From NCBI RefSeq assembly GCF_013184075.1, contig NZ_JABEQQ010000001.1:1-64000 (forward strand): a DNA stretch of 64,000 nucleotides, in the 5' to 3' direction. Source of the DNA: Lentilactobacillus kribbianus. GTDB taxonomy: Bacteria; Bacillota; Bacilli; Lactobacillales; Lactobacillaceae. The notes beneath the pieces are model-generated. The model was not told the DNA's origin, searched no databases, and saw only the letters and a program-made list of their open reading frames with translations. Within the stretch, counting starts at the first letter, position 1; every line of letters begins with the position of its first letter. Shown here piece by piece: positions 18,344 through 28,543 of this stretch. The translations under genes and the position numbers were made by a program.

Positions 18344-19373
18344 AGACTTTTATTTGATTATTAACAAAATTAAGCAAGAATCGTTCAAACATAAACTCCG
18401 GATCTTCCTTAGTTGATTTAAGTTTTTGTTCTAATTCCACTAATCCCAAATATGCGGTTCGTAAATCTTCATATTCAAATTGATTAACTGATTGTAATGC
18501 TAATTTAATTCGATATGGATGTACCTTTAAACTAGCAGCTAAGTTACCTTGAGAATAGCCGTGACCTTTTAAAATAGCCACTTGTAATAATAAACGAAAT
18601 TGTTGAATTAATACCGCATTTATTTTTAATGGCTCTTCACCATTTAACAAAAGTGTTTTATACAATTCAATTGCCTCTGTCACACGCCTTTTTAGAACGA
18701 TATTGACCAAATCAAACACATTTTGCTCAATGGACTTACTAACCAAACTATCAATAGTTGTCGCCTCAATTTTTTTAGTATCTTGATAGTACAAAAACAA
18801 TTTGGTTAATCCATTAACAATCAGAGTTAAGTTCCCGCCAGTTTGCTCAATGATTTGATTTACCGTAGTAGATTGTATTTGATAACCCTTTTCCTTAACA
18901 ATCGTCATAATCAATTGCCGAATTTGAGATTCTGAAGGACGATTAATATCTATCAATTCAGCTGCCTTCTTTAAGGATTTAACTACCTTTTTTCGTGAAT
19001 CAGTTTTTTCATAGGGAGCTAAAAAAACGACTATACTAGACGGTTCTGGATTTTCTGCATAGCTAATTAGATCATTCAAATCATGATCTACTTTAACTCG
19101 ACTTTTTTGACCGGTTAAAAAATACGGTCGTTTAATCAATATTAACCGACGTTCACCAAAAAAAGGAATGGAACGAGCATCATCTAACGCCACACTAATG
19201 GGAGTTTCCTCCATATCATAGATACCAACATTCATTTCTCTTTCTTCTGCAGGAATTAGTTTTAAAAATTGACTCCTAATATTATCAATAAGATAGTCTT
19301 GATCTCCTAGTACTAAATAAATGGGTGCTGGTTGTGTTTGGTCAAACGTTTGGCTAAATTCTAAATAATTCAT
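18342..19373 (-). CDS. holA: DNA polymerase III subunit delta
   Basis: Clamp-loader subunit that opens the DnaN sliding clamp. 343 residues, normal length. The conserved N-terminal YLVLGDQDYLID block and the DDARSIPFFGERRLILIKRPYFL segment (about 60-85) identify the family; the C-terminal collar domain is complete. ATG 19373 lies inside the end of comEC (20-base overlap), with AAAGGAAC as its site, so it is coupled to the competence operon, a common order in Bacillales and lactobacilli. Confidence 0.95.
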   Translation of the reverse strand: MNYLEFSQTFDQTQPAPIYLVLGDQDYLIDNIRSQFLKLIPAEEREMNVGIYDMEETPISVALDDARSIPFFGERRLILIKRPYFLTGQKSRVKVDHDLNDLISYAENPEPSSIVVFLAPYEKTDSRKKVVKSLKKAAELIDINRPSESQIRQLIMTIVKEKGYQIQSTTVNQIIEQTGGNLTLIVNGLTKLFLYYQDTKKIEATTIDSLVSKSIEQNVFDLVNIVLKRRVTEAIELYKTLLLNGEEPLKINAVLIQQFRLLLQVAILKGHGYSQGNLAASLKVHPYRIKLALQSVNQFEYEDLRTAYLGLVELEQKLKSTKEDPEFMFERFLLNFVNNQIKV

Positions 19374-21615
19374 GTTTTGTTCCTTTCAAACCACCAATCT
19401 TAGTTTTAACGATTGTGATTCGTTCATCAGTATATTTAAATCTTACCATGCCCATGGTTTGCGTATTAAAATTTTTAATATTTTTGGTACTCAATATTTG
19501 CATTATTTCGGGGTTAGGATGTCCGTAATGATTATTTCTTCCCGCTGATATCAATGCATAAGACGGTTTCAAGCTCTCAATAAACTCTAACGCTGAAGCC
19601 GTCTTACTACCATGATGACCTATTTTTAAAATATCAGCCTGTAAATTAGGATACTTTTTGATTACCTGACATTCACTATTCCGATCTAGGTCACCGGTAA
19701 ATAACCAATTTAGACCACCAAATTTGCCCCCTAAAACCAGGGAATCTTCATTCTTTCCTGATCCTACTTTAAAAGGATGATAGATTTGCAGTGGTAATTG
19801 TTTGATTTCATGAGCGTCAGTTACTGGTTGAATAATAGTATTAGAAATATTGGTTAGCCGCCGTTGAAAGTTAGGATTAATTTGAACGCCGTCGCCCACG
19901 ACTACCATCTTAATGTTCATACTTTTTAGATAAGCTGGTAAGTCACCACAGTGGTCCGCATCTTGATGGCTGATACATAAATAGTCAATTGTTTTTATGC
20001 CCTGACTTTTTAAATAATTAATAGCTATTCTGTCGGCTTGATACTTACGTTGACGTTGTTGCCAATTTTGTGGACGGCCAAATTGAACCTTACCTCCCGT
20101 ATCAATCAATGTGACTGAATGATTGTAAGGTTCCCTAATCAAAAAACTATCTCCCTGGCCAACATCAAACATAGCTATTTCACCCTCACGTGGTAAATGT
20201 ATCTGAAAATAACTAAAACTATAAATAAATATTAGCCCACTAATCATCAAACGACGTCCTAAACGTTTTTTGGTAATGTATAAAAAGAGCACTAAGCCAA
20301 ACATTATCATGCAACTCAACATACCTGGTTTACCAAAAGTTATCATCCCTGGTAAATTACCAAGGAGATTGATTAAATCATTAAAAATTTGTAGAACTAA
20401 ATTTATCAAATTTCCCAGCTTTTTAGTAACTGGATAAATTAGCACTCCTAGAATCACCAAAGGAAAAACTATAATACTAAAAATAGGTAATAAAAGCAGA
20501 TTAGCTAACAAACTTAAAAAATGCCATTCGTAAAAATGATATAAAATAATCGGTAAACTAATAAAATTTAACCCCAGCGTTCGCCGCCAGGCCGGAATTT
20601 TATTTAATAATACTAAACCAAACGATAATCCATAGCTTAGTTGACACGCCATTAAAAATAGACTGGCCGGAAATATCATTAAATTAAGTATTAAGCATAA
20701 GCTCCAACAATCTAGCCCAGATAGCTGCCGATCATTTAATCGTGCTAACAACCCCAAACTAGCAGCAATTATAGCGCGTAATAAACCTGCTGTTGCTCCA
20801 GCAAAAATAAAATAAAGCAATAACCAAATTAACTCTATGAATATTTTAATTTTGGTTGGTAACCAACCTAAACACCAGTCCAATATCCCTAAAAAATAAT
20901 AAACGTGCATCCCAGAAATACTAAACAAGTGAAGTAATCCCAATTTACTTACTCCAGGGGTTAATTGATAAAAGCTATCATCTCGGTAACCACTAATTAA
21001 TCCTAAAGCATATACTTTTAAATGCTTAGGTAATTGCTGACAATATTGATTAAATTTTGCTCGATACCAATGAATTCTATCTACTAACGTCATTTGCTTA
21101 ACTGACTTAATACTGGTTACCGATTTAATCATTAATTGATTAGAAATCTTTTGACAACGATAATATTGCCTTAAATCAAATTGATTAAAATTGGTGGGAC
21201 GTTCAATAGCGGCAACTTCACCTTGGACTGTCAGTTTTTGCGGTACCTTAATTTGCCGAAAGTGTATTTGTGCACCTTCATTAGGTAATCGATACAAAAA
21301 TATCATTTTTTGGTTAGTAGCAGCTACGGTCGCAATACCACTTAAAGTATCACCATTAATCTTAACTTCATCTGCTTGAATTCTAATTACCGTATTTATG
21401 GATCTATTTACTTGTTTTTGTTGCTGTAAAGTGCAAACAAAATACCAACTAGCAACTGTAAATAACATCATAATAAACAAGCTAAGTACAATTATTCGTC
21501 GATTTTTAGTTAATAAAATTCGAATTATCCAAATAGATAAGCATATGGTACCTAACCAAAACGAACCAAAAAATACAATACTTCCTAAAGCAACCATAAT
21601 TGCTGGAAACACCAT
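19354..21615 (-). CDS. comEC: Competence channel protein ComEC/Rec2
   Basis: Polytopic membrane channel that carries single-stranded DNA into the cell during transformation. About 753 residues. An N-terminal DUF4131-like region is followed by a long multi-helix Competence domain (from about residue 200 to 480, containing LGLLHLFSISGMHVYY). A C-terminal metallo-beta-lactamase domain has ISHQDADHCGD and KIGHHGSKTAS, thought to degrade the non-transported strand. All parts are intact. The start is uncertain: TTG 21618, ATG 21615 and GTG 21612 are adjacent and none has a clear site, so coupling to comEB four to seven bases upstream is likely. Confidence 0.94.
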   Translation of the reverse strand: MVFPAIMVALGSIVFFGSFWLGTICLSIWIIRILLTKNRRIIVLSLFIMMLFTVASWYFVCTLQQQKQVNRSINTVIRIQADEVKINGDTLSGIATVAATNQKMIFLYRLPNEGAQIHFRQIKVPQKLTVQGEVAAIERPTNFNQFDLRQYYRCQKISNQLMIKSVTSIKSVKQMTLVDRIHWYRAKFNQYCQQLPKHLKVYALGLISGYRDDSFYQLTPGVSKLGLLHLFSISGMHVYYFLGILDWCLGWLPTKIKIFIELIWLLLYFIFAGATAGLLRAIIAASLGLLARLNDRQLSGLDCWSLCLILNLMIFPASLFLMACQLSYGLSFGLVLLNKIPAWRRTLGLNFISLPIILYHFYEWHFLSLLANLLLLPIFSIIVFPLVILGVLIYPVTKKLGNLINLVLQIFNDLINLLGNLPGMITFGKPGMLSCMIMFGLVLFLYITKKRLGRRLMISGLIFIYSFSYFQIHLPREGEIAMFDVGQGDSFLIREPYNHSVTLIDTGGKVQFGRPQNWQQRQRKYQADRIAINYLKSQGIKTIDYLCISHQDADHCGDLPAYLKSMNIKMVVVGDGVQINPNFQRRLTNISNTIIQPVTDAHEIKQLPLQIYHPFKVGSGKNEDSLVLGGKFGGLNWLFTGDLDRNSECQVIKKYPNLQADILKIGHHGSKTASALEFIESLKPSYALISAGRNNHYGHPNPEIMQILSTKNIKNFNTQTMGMVRFKYTDERITIVKTKIGGLKGTKHELFRI

Positions 21616-21622
21616 CAAATTT

Positions 21623-22105
21623 TTAATCTAAATCAGTTAAATAGGATTGAAACTTAGCGTTGGTCAAATCTTCGGTCGATACTTTAACCTGATTGACCTC
21701 AACTTCCTTTAATTTCAATAATTTTTGAGCATAATCATCATTATGATAATTTCTTAAATAATTAATTTTGGTAATACCAGCTTGCAATAACATCTTAGTA
21801 CACTGTAAACATGGAAAATCAGTTACATAAATTTCCGCACCATTAGTAGCCTCACCAAATTTAGCACACTGTAAAATGGCATTCATTTCAGCATGAATAG
21901 TGCGAACACAATGACCATCAACAATATAACAGCCTTCGTCGATACAATGCACATCACCTGCTACCGAACCATTGTATCCACCTGCAATAATTCGCTTATC
22001 TCGAACTAAGACAGCTCCCACTGATAAGCGGGTACAAGTACTTCTGGCGGCTAACAAAATAGCCTGTAACATAAAATATTGATCCCATTGAATTCTGCTA
22101 TTCAT
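21623..22105 (-). CDS. comEB: ComE operon protein 2, dCMP deaminase family
   Basis: Zinc-dependent cytidine/deoxycytidylate deaminase fold, 160 residues. The motifs HAEMNA and PCLQC carry the zinc ligands and the catalytic glutamate. The family converts dCMP to dUMP; the gene is traditionally part of the comE operon although it is not essential for DNA uptake in B. subtilis. ATG 22105 follows AAAGGAGC; the frame upstream is open for 12 codons without a signal. It lies between comEA and comEC. Confidence 0.93.
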   Translation of the reverse strand: MNSRIQWDQYFMLQAILLAARSTCTRLSVGAVLVRDKRIIAGGYNGSVAGDVHCIDEGCYIVDGHCVRTIHAEMNAILQCAKFGEATNGAEIYVTDFPCLQCTKMLLQAGITKINYLRNYHNDDYAQKLLKLKEVEVNQVKVSTEDLTNAKFQSYLTDLD

Positions 22106-22162
22106 TAGATTTGCTCCTTTTGATTGATTGAATATTATCATAGCGCAATTTAAAAATCATAG

Positions 22163-22879
22163 CTAGACACAAATGGAGTCCTTTAAATTTTGAAAAGTTT
22201 TCTCACCAAAACCCGAAACTTCTTGTAAATCTTCAATTTTCTTAAAATCGCCATGTTCTTGACGATAAGCAATTATTTGATCAGCCTTTTTGTCGCCAAT
22301 TCCGTTTAGTTCTTGTAACTTAGCTTTATCAGCCGTGTTCAAATTGATTTGTTCACCATTATCGGTGGAGTCACTCTGTTTCTTATTAGTATTAGCCGTA
22401 TCATTATTAGTAGCATTCTCAATTGACGCCGGTTCTTGCGGTGTCATTCCTTTGTCACTAATATTCCCCTTGATCTCACCTCTAATTGGCACATAAATGA
22501 CTCCTTGATCCGCTACCCGTTGCGCTAAATTAATTTGCTTTTTATCTGCTGAGTTATTAAATCCTCCAGCCAGATTAATAGCATCTATAAATCGCATATC
22601 TGGATTTACTTGATAGACTCCCGGATGCTTAACTGCTCCCTTGACATCTACATATAGTTGACCATTAGCTACATTCACTTTTTTATCAGAACTGGAACTA
22701 GTATGGTCTGCTTTGGGCTTTTCAAGCTTAGAACTTAGCGCAATATCCTTGCTACCTTTATTAACAGATTGAGTCTTAAATGAAATACCTAAGGTTCCGA
22801 TTAAACATATAATTATTACTGCCATGCCTAACAATACCTTATAGAGATTATCCTCAATGAAATTAAATATCCTATTCAC
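22163..22879 (-). CDS. comEA: Competence DNA receptor ComEA
   Basis: Membrane-anchored DNA-binding protein of the uptake machinery. 238 residues. One transmembrane helix is near residues 13-32. A SLBB domain (about 73-130, GQLYVDVKGAVKHPGVYQV) is followed by a polar Asn/Thr/Ser-rich linker of about 50 residues. The C-terminal helix-hairpin-helix pair is LNTADKAKLQELNGIGDKKA. The start is GTG 22879 with GGGAGG at seven bases. First gene of the comEA-EB-EC-holA operon. Confidence 0.94.
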   Translation of the reverse strand: MNRIFNFIEDNLYKVLLGMAVIIICLIGTLGISFKTQSVNKGSKDIALSSKLEKPKADHTSSSSDKKVNVANGQLYVDVKGAVKHPGVYQVNPDMRFIDAINLAGGFNNSADKKQINLAQRVADQGVIYVPIRGEIKGNISDKGMTPQEPASIENATNNDTANTNKKQSDSTDNGEQINLNTADKAKLQELNGIGDKKADQIIAYRQEHGDFKKIEDLQEVSGFGEKTFQNLKDSICV

Positions 22880-22911
22880 CTGCTTACCTCCCTTCTTACT
22901 TTTAAATACGC

Positions 22912-22940
22912 AAAAAAAGACTGATAAATTCAGTCTTTTT
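22912..22940 (-). terminator. Terminator after the sepM-type gene
   Basis: Stem AAAAAGACTGA / TCAGTCTTTTT with a five-base loop and a T run on the minus strand, overlapping the stop codon. It separates the coaD group from the com operon. Confidence 0.82.
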
Positions 22941-23976
22941 GATTTTGTAGATATTTAATTGCCTGATTGAAATCACTAATTGGAACAACTTTCAAATTAG
23001 GTGCATATTTCTTAGCCGTTTGCTTGGCTAATTGGTAGTTAGTAATGTGATCTGGTTCATATCTTAAAACTGTTTTGGTAGGTTTGACATAGGGAGCTAA
23101 AAAGATGGTTGCTCCACTTTTTTTAGCAGCAATGATTTTTTTATCAATCCCCCCAATTTCGCCAACCTGACCATTATCATTAATAGTCCCCGTTCCGGCA
23201 ATTTTTTTACCATGACGGATGTCTTGTTTAATCAACTGGCTATAAATTTGCAAAGAAAACATCAATCCACCAGATGGTCCCCCGACATCACCAGGATTAA
23301 CTTTAATAGAAATTTCAGTTTTAACGGTCATATTATCCGTTAAAGTAATACCAATTCCTGCTCGATGCTTATCAATCTGCATAAGGGGCGCCGTTACTTG
23401 ATGTCGCTTACCATTTCTAAGATATGTGACTTCAACTTGATCATTCTTTTTTTTACCTTGAATGTACTTTACAAAATTGTCTGACCGTTTAAAAGGATGA
23501 CCGTCAATTTCAGTCACCACATCGCCCACCTTTAACTTATCCTTAAACTTAGATTGAGGCTGAACTTGGAGAACGTAAATACCATTATCAATCAGTTTAA
23601 CTTGTTGATGAGCTGCTTTATACGCTGTATAGGTAGCTTGACTAATAGAACTACGCATATAAAAATCTTGGACTTTTTCATATTCTGTCATATTCTGTCC
23701 GCTAGTGACTGCTTCAGGATTTTCAATCGTATAGTACGGGAAAAATTTAGCTAGCAAATAAGTAACTGGACGTGCTTGCGTAATACCTACTGACGTTAGC
23801 ATGAAATAGCCAGAATATTTATCAGGATGATTTTTAATTTTAACAAACTGATTAATAGCCGATGCTTCACCAGGGCCTTCTATATATTTTGGCAATGGCC
23901 AAAACAGGACAAAAGCAACTGTTGCCACAGCAACAATTAATAATAGCCATTGCTTGAATTCAGAGCGCTTTTTCAT
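22930..23976 (-). CDS. SepM/YlbL-type PDZ-Lon protease
   Basis: Membrane-anchored serine protease, 348 residues. One N-terminal transmembrane helix (about 9-27) is followed by a PDZ domain (about 120-195, KLKVGDVVTEIDGHP). The Lon-type catalytic domain has the Ser in GDVGGPSGGLMF and the Lys in VGEIGGIDKK. Streptococcal SepM matures competence pheromone; B. subtilis YlbL acts on a division inhibitor. It lies downstream of coaD as ylbL does in B. subtilis. The substrate here is unknown. Confidence 0.9.
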   Translation of the reverse strand: MKKRSEFKQWLLLIVAVATVAFVLFWPLPKYIEGPGEASAINQFVKIKNHPDKYSGYFMLTSVGITQARPVTYLLAKFFPYYTIENPEAVTSGQNMTEYEKVQDFYMRSSISQATYTAYKAAHQQVKLIDNGIYVLQVQPQSKFKDKLKVGDVVTEIDGHPFKRSDNFVKYIQGKKKNDQVEVTYLRNGKRHQVTAPLMQIDKHRAGIGITLTDNMTVKTEISIKVNPGDVGGPSGGLMFSLQIYSQLIKQDIRHGKKIAGTGTINDNGQVGEIGGIDKKIIAAKKSGATIFLAPYVKPTKTVLRYEPDHITNYQLAKQTAKKYAPNLKVVPISDFNQAIKYLQNQKD

Positions 23977-23992
23977 TAATATTACTTATCCC

Positions 23993-24475
23993 CTATTCCT
24001 CACTAAATTTGCTATGTAAGGCCTCAGCAACATTCATAGGCACAAACTTAGAAACATCTCCTCCAACTTTAGCAATTTCTTTAATCATGCTAGAAGAAAT
24101 AGCCTGTGTTTCACCTGTTGCCGGAATAAGAATGGTATGAACTGCCTCTGCCATTGCATGGTTTAAATTAGCCATCGCCATTTCCATATCTAAATCACTA
24201 CTGCCACGTACACCACGCACCAAAAAATTCGCCTGTAATTCTTGTGCCGTTTTAATCGTTAATGCATCAGAAGTAATAACTTCAACATTATAATAGTCTT
24301 TCAACGCAGTCTTGGCCAATGTTGCTCTTTCGGCTGGGGTAAATAATCCGGACTTATTAGAGTTATAGCTGATAACAACATATAATTTATTAAACAAGTG
24401 ATGTGATTGTTTAATAATATCAATATGCCCAAGGGTAATTGGATCAAAGCTTCCTGCATACAAACCGTTTTCCAT
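23993..24475 (-). CDS. coaD: Phosphopantetheine adenylyltransferase
   Basis: Penultimate step of coenzyme A synthesis: 4'-phosphopantetheine plus ATP gives dephospho-CoA. 160 residues. The nucleotidyltransferase motif GSFDPITLGH (about 8-17) and the later AISSSMIKEIA motif are present. ATG 24475 shares a base with the rsmD stop (TAATG), so the two are coupled; the order rsmD-coaD-ylbL matches Bacillus. Confidence 0.97.
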   Translation of the reverse strand: MENGLYAGSFDPITLGHIDIIKQSHHLFNKLYVVISYNSNKSGLFTPAERATLAKTALKDYYNVEVITSDALTIKTAQELQANFLVRGVRGSSDLDMEMAMANLNHAMAEAVHTILIPATGETQAISSSMIKEIAKVGGDVSKFVPMNVAEALHSKFSEE

Positions 24476-25041
24476 TATTTACCATTTCCCCCTTCCAACC
24501 GATAAACCCAAACAACGGTTAAACCATACTCTTTATGCTTTAATTGTTGATAAGAATTTAATTCTGCTGGTAACGAAACCGTATTATCAGTTTCACAAAC
24601 GACGATTGCATCGTCATTTAATAAATTCAGTTCCAACAACTGGGCCATCGTTTCCATCATTTTTTGTTGCTTATATGGCGGATCTAGAAATACCATATCG
24701 AACTTAGCTTGATCTGCAGCTAGTTTCAATAAAACTTTTTCAGCAGAGCCTTTAATTACTGTGAATTGATTTGCAGCATTCACCTTAGCTACATTATCTT
24801 TAATAGTTTTAATAGCTTGAAATTGGCGATCTACTAAGGTAGCAGCATCAAAGCCACGTGAAACAGCTTCAATTCCTACTGCTCCTGAACCCGCAAATAA
24901 ATCTAGAAAATTACCACCATCAAAATATTGACCCAGCATACTGAACAACGATTCCTTAACTTTGTCCGTTGTTGGCCTAGTCTTATCACTTTTAACTGAT
25001 TCTAATCGTAATCCACCAAATTTACCAGAAATCACTCTCAT
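24475..25041 (-). CDS. rsmD: 16S rRNA (guanine(966)-N(2))-methyltransferase RsmD
   Basis: SAM-dependent methyltransferase acting on G966 (E. coli numbering) of 16S rRNA in the 30S subunit. 188 residues. The start MRVISGKFGG is typical of the family. The SAM site LDLFAGSGAVGIEA (about 43-56) and the catalytic DPPY are visible. ATG 25041 overlaps the ylbG stop by four bases, and its stop overlaps coaD, giving a tightly packed ylbG-rsmD-coaD string. Confidence 0.95.
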   Translation of the reverse strand: MRVISGKFGGLRLESVKSDKTRPTTDKVKESLFSMLGQYFDGGNFLDLFAGSGAVGIEAVSRGFDAATLVDRQFQAIKTIKDNVAKVNAANQFTVIKGSAEKVLLKLAADQAKFDMVFLDPPYKQQKMMETMAQLLELNLLNDDAIVVCETDNTVSLPAELNSYQQLKHKEYGLTVVWVYRLEGGNGK

Positions 25042-25322
25042 GGTTGTTCCTCTTCTTCATTTACTATTTCTAAATCATTAACTTCATTTTTAACTTTTAA
25101 TTGAGCTTGTAATACATTTAATTTAGATTTGACCACTTCTTTGACAAAGTTAAGATTTTCTAACTTAGTAATACTTTCATCCGCTGTGTTTTCATCAACA
25201 TACATTACTGCATACCGCATTTTTTTGGAAAAATAATAAACTGTGCCATATTGTCGCAAGGTTTTTAATTGTCGCAAGGAATGTAAATAAACAACTAATC
25301 CTAATCGTTTAGTTTCTTCCAT
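25038..25322 (-). CDS. ylbG: YlbG family protein (DUF2129)
   Basis: Small cytosolic protein of the UPF0298/DUF2129 family, 94 residues, found next to rsmD throughout Firmicutes. The conserved N-terminal part is GLVVYLHSLRQLKTLRQYGTV; the C-terminus is acidic (EEEEQP). The biochemical role is not established. ATG 25322 follows GGAGTAAAC; it begins four bases after the ftsW stop and overlaps rsmD, so all are in one operon. Confidence 0.88.
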   Translation of the reverse strand: MEETKRLGLVVYLHSLRQLKTLRQYGTVYYFSKKMRYAVMYVDENTADESITKLENLNFVKEVVKSKLNVLQAQLKVKNEVNDLEIVNEEEEQP

Positions 25323-25326
25323 AGGT

Positions 25327-26502
25327 TTACTCCTTTATCGCTAGTTTTTGACCAGCTCGTTCTTTTCGTTGTTTGTCACTGATATTCAAAATAATACCAA
25401 TACATAGTGATAACGTCATCGTACTAGAACCACCATAACTGATAAAAGGAAATGTTACCCCAGTGATAGGCAAAATACCCACAACTCCACCAATATTAAA
25501 CAACGACTGTACGGTCAAATATGTGGCTACCCCGTAACATACTAGACTCTGATAAGTACTATTACTACGAGTACCCAGTAAAATACATCTGGTTACAATC
25601 ACCATTAATAAAAATAAAATAAAGATGACCATAATAACTCCTAGTTCCTCACTCACAATTGCCATAATAAAATCTGTATTGGGCTCTGGTAAATATCCCG
25701 TTTTTTGAATACTGTTACCCAGGCCGGAGCCAAAGAGGCCACCATTACTAATGGCATAGTATGAATTAACTAGTTGTTGACCAGAACCGGTTGCGTGACC
25801 AAATGGATCAACAAAGGCTACAAATCGTTGAATTCGGTAAGAAGATTGTACCCAAGGTAAATGAGATAATGGCTCAACAGCAAATTTCAATACTAGTAAA
25901 ATTACGGCAATAAATCCACCCAAAATGGTGATTGATTTTTTCCAAGAAATTCCACTAGCTAAGAGCATTACCATCACAATCATAAAATTAATGGCAAATC
26001 CCCCAGAATCCGGTTGCAATAAAACTAGCAGGAGCAAAATACCATTTTTAATCAACGTGACTTTCATAGTTGACCACCAATTTTCGGGAATGGCTAGCTC
26101 ATCTTGACGTTCATCAATAATATTAGCCGTACGAATAATTAAAAAGAACTTTAAAAATTCAGCCGGTTGAATACTAATAGGTCCCAAATGAATCCAGCCT
26201 GATGCACCATTAACTGATTGACCAAAAAACAGTAATCCCGTTAAAACAATAAAAAAGCCTACTCCTACAATATTTAAAAATCGTTTATCACGTAATTTTT
26301 TTAAATTCAAAAACATCATAAAACCAACAATAAATAAACTAAGTACCACAAAAATCGATTGCCGAATCAAATAACTGGTTGGACTACCACCATTTTGCGT
26401 ACCAATATTAGCACTAGCAGAATAAACCATAATAATTCCAATAATCGACATCACGAGGTACGGAAATACAATGAAATAATCCAATTTTTTCAAACGTTTC
26501 AT
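25327..26502 (-). CDS. ftsW: FtsW/RodA family SEDS glycosyltransferase
   Basis: Polytopic membrane protein that polymerises lipid II into peptidoglycan together with a class B penicillin-binding protein. 391 residues with about ten hydrophobic segments. The SEDS signatures GPISIQPAEFLK and GVTFPFISYGGSST are present. The place before ylbG-rsmD suggests FtsW rather than RodA, but sequence alone cannot separate the two with certainty. ATG 26502 follows GGAGTGGG. Confidence 0.88.
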   Translation of the reverse strand: MKRLKKLDYFIVFPYLVMSIIGIIMVYSASANIGTQNGGSPTSYLIRQSIFVVLSLFIVGFMMFLNLKKLRDKRFLNIVGVGFFIVLTGLLFFGQSVNGASGWIHLGPISIQPAEFLKFFLIIRTANIIDERQDELAIPENWWSTMKVTLIKNGILLLLVLLQPDSGGFAINFMIVMVMLLASGISWKKSITILGGFIAVILLVLKFAVEPLSHLPWVQSSYRIQRFVAFVDPFGHATGSGQQLVNSYYAISNGGLFGSGLGNSIQKTGYLPEPNTDFIMAIVSEELGVIMVIFILFLLMVIVTRCILLGTRSNSTYQSLVCYGVATYLTVQSLFNIGGVVGILPITGVTFPFISYGGSSTMTLSLCIGIILNISDKQRKERAGQKLAIKE

Positions 26503-26575
26503 TTTCCCACTCCAACTTGTGACTTACATAAAAAACAATCTAATTATATCATAGACACTTACTGTGATTTAACCA

Positions 26576-26612
26576 ATAAAAAACGGAGAACTTAATAAAA
26601 AGTTCTCCGTTT
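26576..26612 (-). terminator. Terminator after typA
   Basis: Stem AAACGGAGAACT / AGTTCTCCGTTT with an eight-base loop and a T-rich tail on the minus strand. Confidence 0.82.
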
Positions 26613-26629
26613 AATAGTTTATTAACTTA

Positions 26630-28465
26630 TTAGTTCTTTTTACGTTTTTTAGCTTCTTTTTCACGTGTATTCGTGTCAAGAGTCTTCTTACGAAGACGAA
26701 CAAAGTGAGGAGTTACTTCACACAATTCATCTTCATTAAGGAATTCAAGTGATTCTTCAAGTGTCAAATGAGCTGGAGTTTTAATTTTGGCCATTTCATC
26801 TGAACCAGAAGCACGAACGTTAGTAAGGTTTTTACCTTTAGTGATATTAACCGTAATATCGTTTTCACGACTGTTTTCACCAACAATCATTCCTTCGTAC
26901 ACTTCTGTACCTGGATCAATCATCAATGTACCACGACTTTCGATTCCCATCATCGCATAGGTAGTAGCTTTACCAGCATTCATTGAAACTAAGGTACCCT
27001 TTTGACGACCAGGGTTCCAGTTTTTAATAACTGGCATGTACTTTTCGTAAGTATGGTTCATAATTCCGTAACCACGAGTAATTGAAAGGAATTCAGTTGA
27101 ATAACCAATCAAACCACGTGATGGAGCGATAAATGTCAAACGAGTTTGACCGTTACCAACACTTTCCATATTTTGCATTTCTGCCTTACGACGTGACAAA
27201 GTATCAATGATTGAACCAGTATATTCATCAGGTGTATCAATTTGAACTGATTCAAATGGTTCACTCTTAACACCATCAATATCACGATAAATAACTTCTG
27301 GACGAGAAGCTTGTAATTCATAGCCTTCCCGACGAAGGTTTTCGATCAAGATTGACAAATGTAATTCACCACGACCAGAAACAGTCCAGGCACCTGGATC
27401 GTCAGTATCTTCAACTCGAAGAGAAACATCAGTATGAAGTTCATGCTTCAAACGATCTTCTAATTGACGAGATGTAACGAATTTACCATCTTGACCAGCA
27501 AATGGTGAAGTATTAGTTGCAAAAGTCATTTGCAAGGTTGGTTCATCAATTCGCAAAATTGGAAGTGGTTCTGGGTGTTGTGGGTCAGTAACCGTTTCCC
27601 CAACACTAATTTCTTCCATTCCAGAAACCGCAATTAAATCTCCGGCTTTAGCTGATTCGATATCGAGCTTCTTCAAACCGAAGAATCCCATCAATTTAGT
27701 AACTCGGAAGTTCTTCTTAGATCCATCAAGTTTAAGAACAGAAACGCTGTCACCAACTTTGATAGTACCACGGAACACACGACCAATTCCGATACGACCA
27801 ACGAAATCATTATAATCTAATAAGGCCACTTGGAATTGAAGTGGTTCGTCAGAATTGTCGATTGGAGCAGGAATAGTCTCAACAATAGTATCAAAGATTG
27901 GTTTCATAGTATGTTCTTGAGTAGCTAAGTCAGAATCATAGCTTGAAGTGCCATTCATTGCGGATGCGTATACAACTGGGAAGTCCAATTGAGCTTCGTC
28001 AGCACCTAATTCGATAAATAGGTCAAGCACTTCATCAACAACTTCTTCTGGACGAGCACCTGGACGGTCAACCTTGTTAATAACAACGATTGGAGTCAAG
28101 TGTTGGTCTAAAGCTTTTTTCAAAACGAAACGAGTTTGTGGCATAGTACCTTCAAAGGCATCAACTACCAACAAAACACCGTCGACCATTCGCATGATAC
28201 GTTCCACTTCACCACCGAAATCGGCATGTCCTGGGGTATCCAAAATGTTAATTTGACGGTCGCCATAACGAACGGCAGTGTTTTTTGACAAGATCGTGAT
28301 TCCACGTTCTTTTTCAATTGCATTGGTATCCATCGCACGATCTTCAATTTGAACGTGTTCATCAAGGGTATCAGATTGCTTCAATAATTCATTAACTAAC
28401 GTTGTCTTACCATGATCGACATGGGCGATAATGGCAATGTTTCTAATGTCATCTCTTGTTTTCAA
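26630..28465 (-). CDS. typA: Translational GTPase TypA/BipA
   Basis: Ribosome-binding GTPase of the EF-G family, linked to 50S assembly at low temperature and to stress responses. 611 residues. G motifs are AHVDHGKTT (about 14-22), DTPGHADF and NKVDRP; the C-terminal BipA-specific domain and a lysine-rich end (KEAKKRKKN) are present. The start is TTG 28465, set by GGAAGGAAG eight to nine bases upstream and by the family start [13 protein letters not shown] single-gene unit with its own promoter and terminator. Confidence 0.97.
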   Translation of the reverse strand: MKTRDDIRNIAIIAHVDHGKTTLVNELLKQSDTLDEHVQIEDRAMDTNAIEKERGITILSKNTAVRYGDRQINILDTPGHADFGGEVERIMRMVDGVLLVVDAFEGTMPQTRFVLKKALDQHLTPIVVINKVDRPGARPEEVVDEVLDLFIELGADEAQLDFPVVYASAMNGTSSYDSDLATQEHTMKPIFDTIVETIPAPIDNSDEPLQFQVALLDYNDFVGRIGIGRVFRGTIKVGDSVSVLKLDGSKKNFRVTKLMGFFGLKKLDIESAKAGDLIAVSGMEEISVGETVTDPQHPEPLPILRIDEPTLQMTFATNTSPFAGQDGKFVTSRQLEDRLKHELHTDVSLRVEDTDDPGAWTVSGRGELHLSILIENLRREGYELQASRPEVIYRDIDGVKSEPFESVQIDTPDEYTGSIIDTLSRRKAEMQNMESVGNGQTRLTFIAPSRGLIGYSTEFLSITRGYGIMNHTYEKYMPVIKNWNPGRQKGTLVSMNAGKATTYAMMGIESRGTLMIDPGTEVYEGMIVGENSRENDITVNITKGKNLTNVRASGSDEMAKIKTPAHLTLEESLEFLNEDELCEVTPHFVRLRKKTLDTNTREKEAKKRKKN

Positions 28466-28486
28466 GTTAATTGCTTCCTTCCAGCT

Positions 28487-28515
28487 ATTATAAATTTGGA
28501 TAGCTTTTCCAATAA
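28487..28515 (-). promoter_or_regulatory. Promoter of typA
   Basis: On the minus strand a consensus -10 box TATAAT (28487-28492) lies 17 bases from a weak -35, TTATTG (28510-28515). The -35 overlaps the T run of the preceding terminator. Confidence 0.6.
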
Positions 28516-28541
28516 AAAAGCTGTGACAGCCGTCACAGCAT
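28512..28541 (-). terminator. Terminator after the inositol-phosphatase-like gene
   Basis: Perfect stem GCTGTGAC / GTCACAGC with a four-base loop followed by TTTTTTATT on the minus strand. Confidence 0.85.
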
Positions 28542-28543
28542 AA

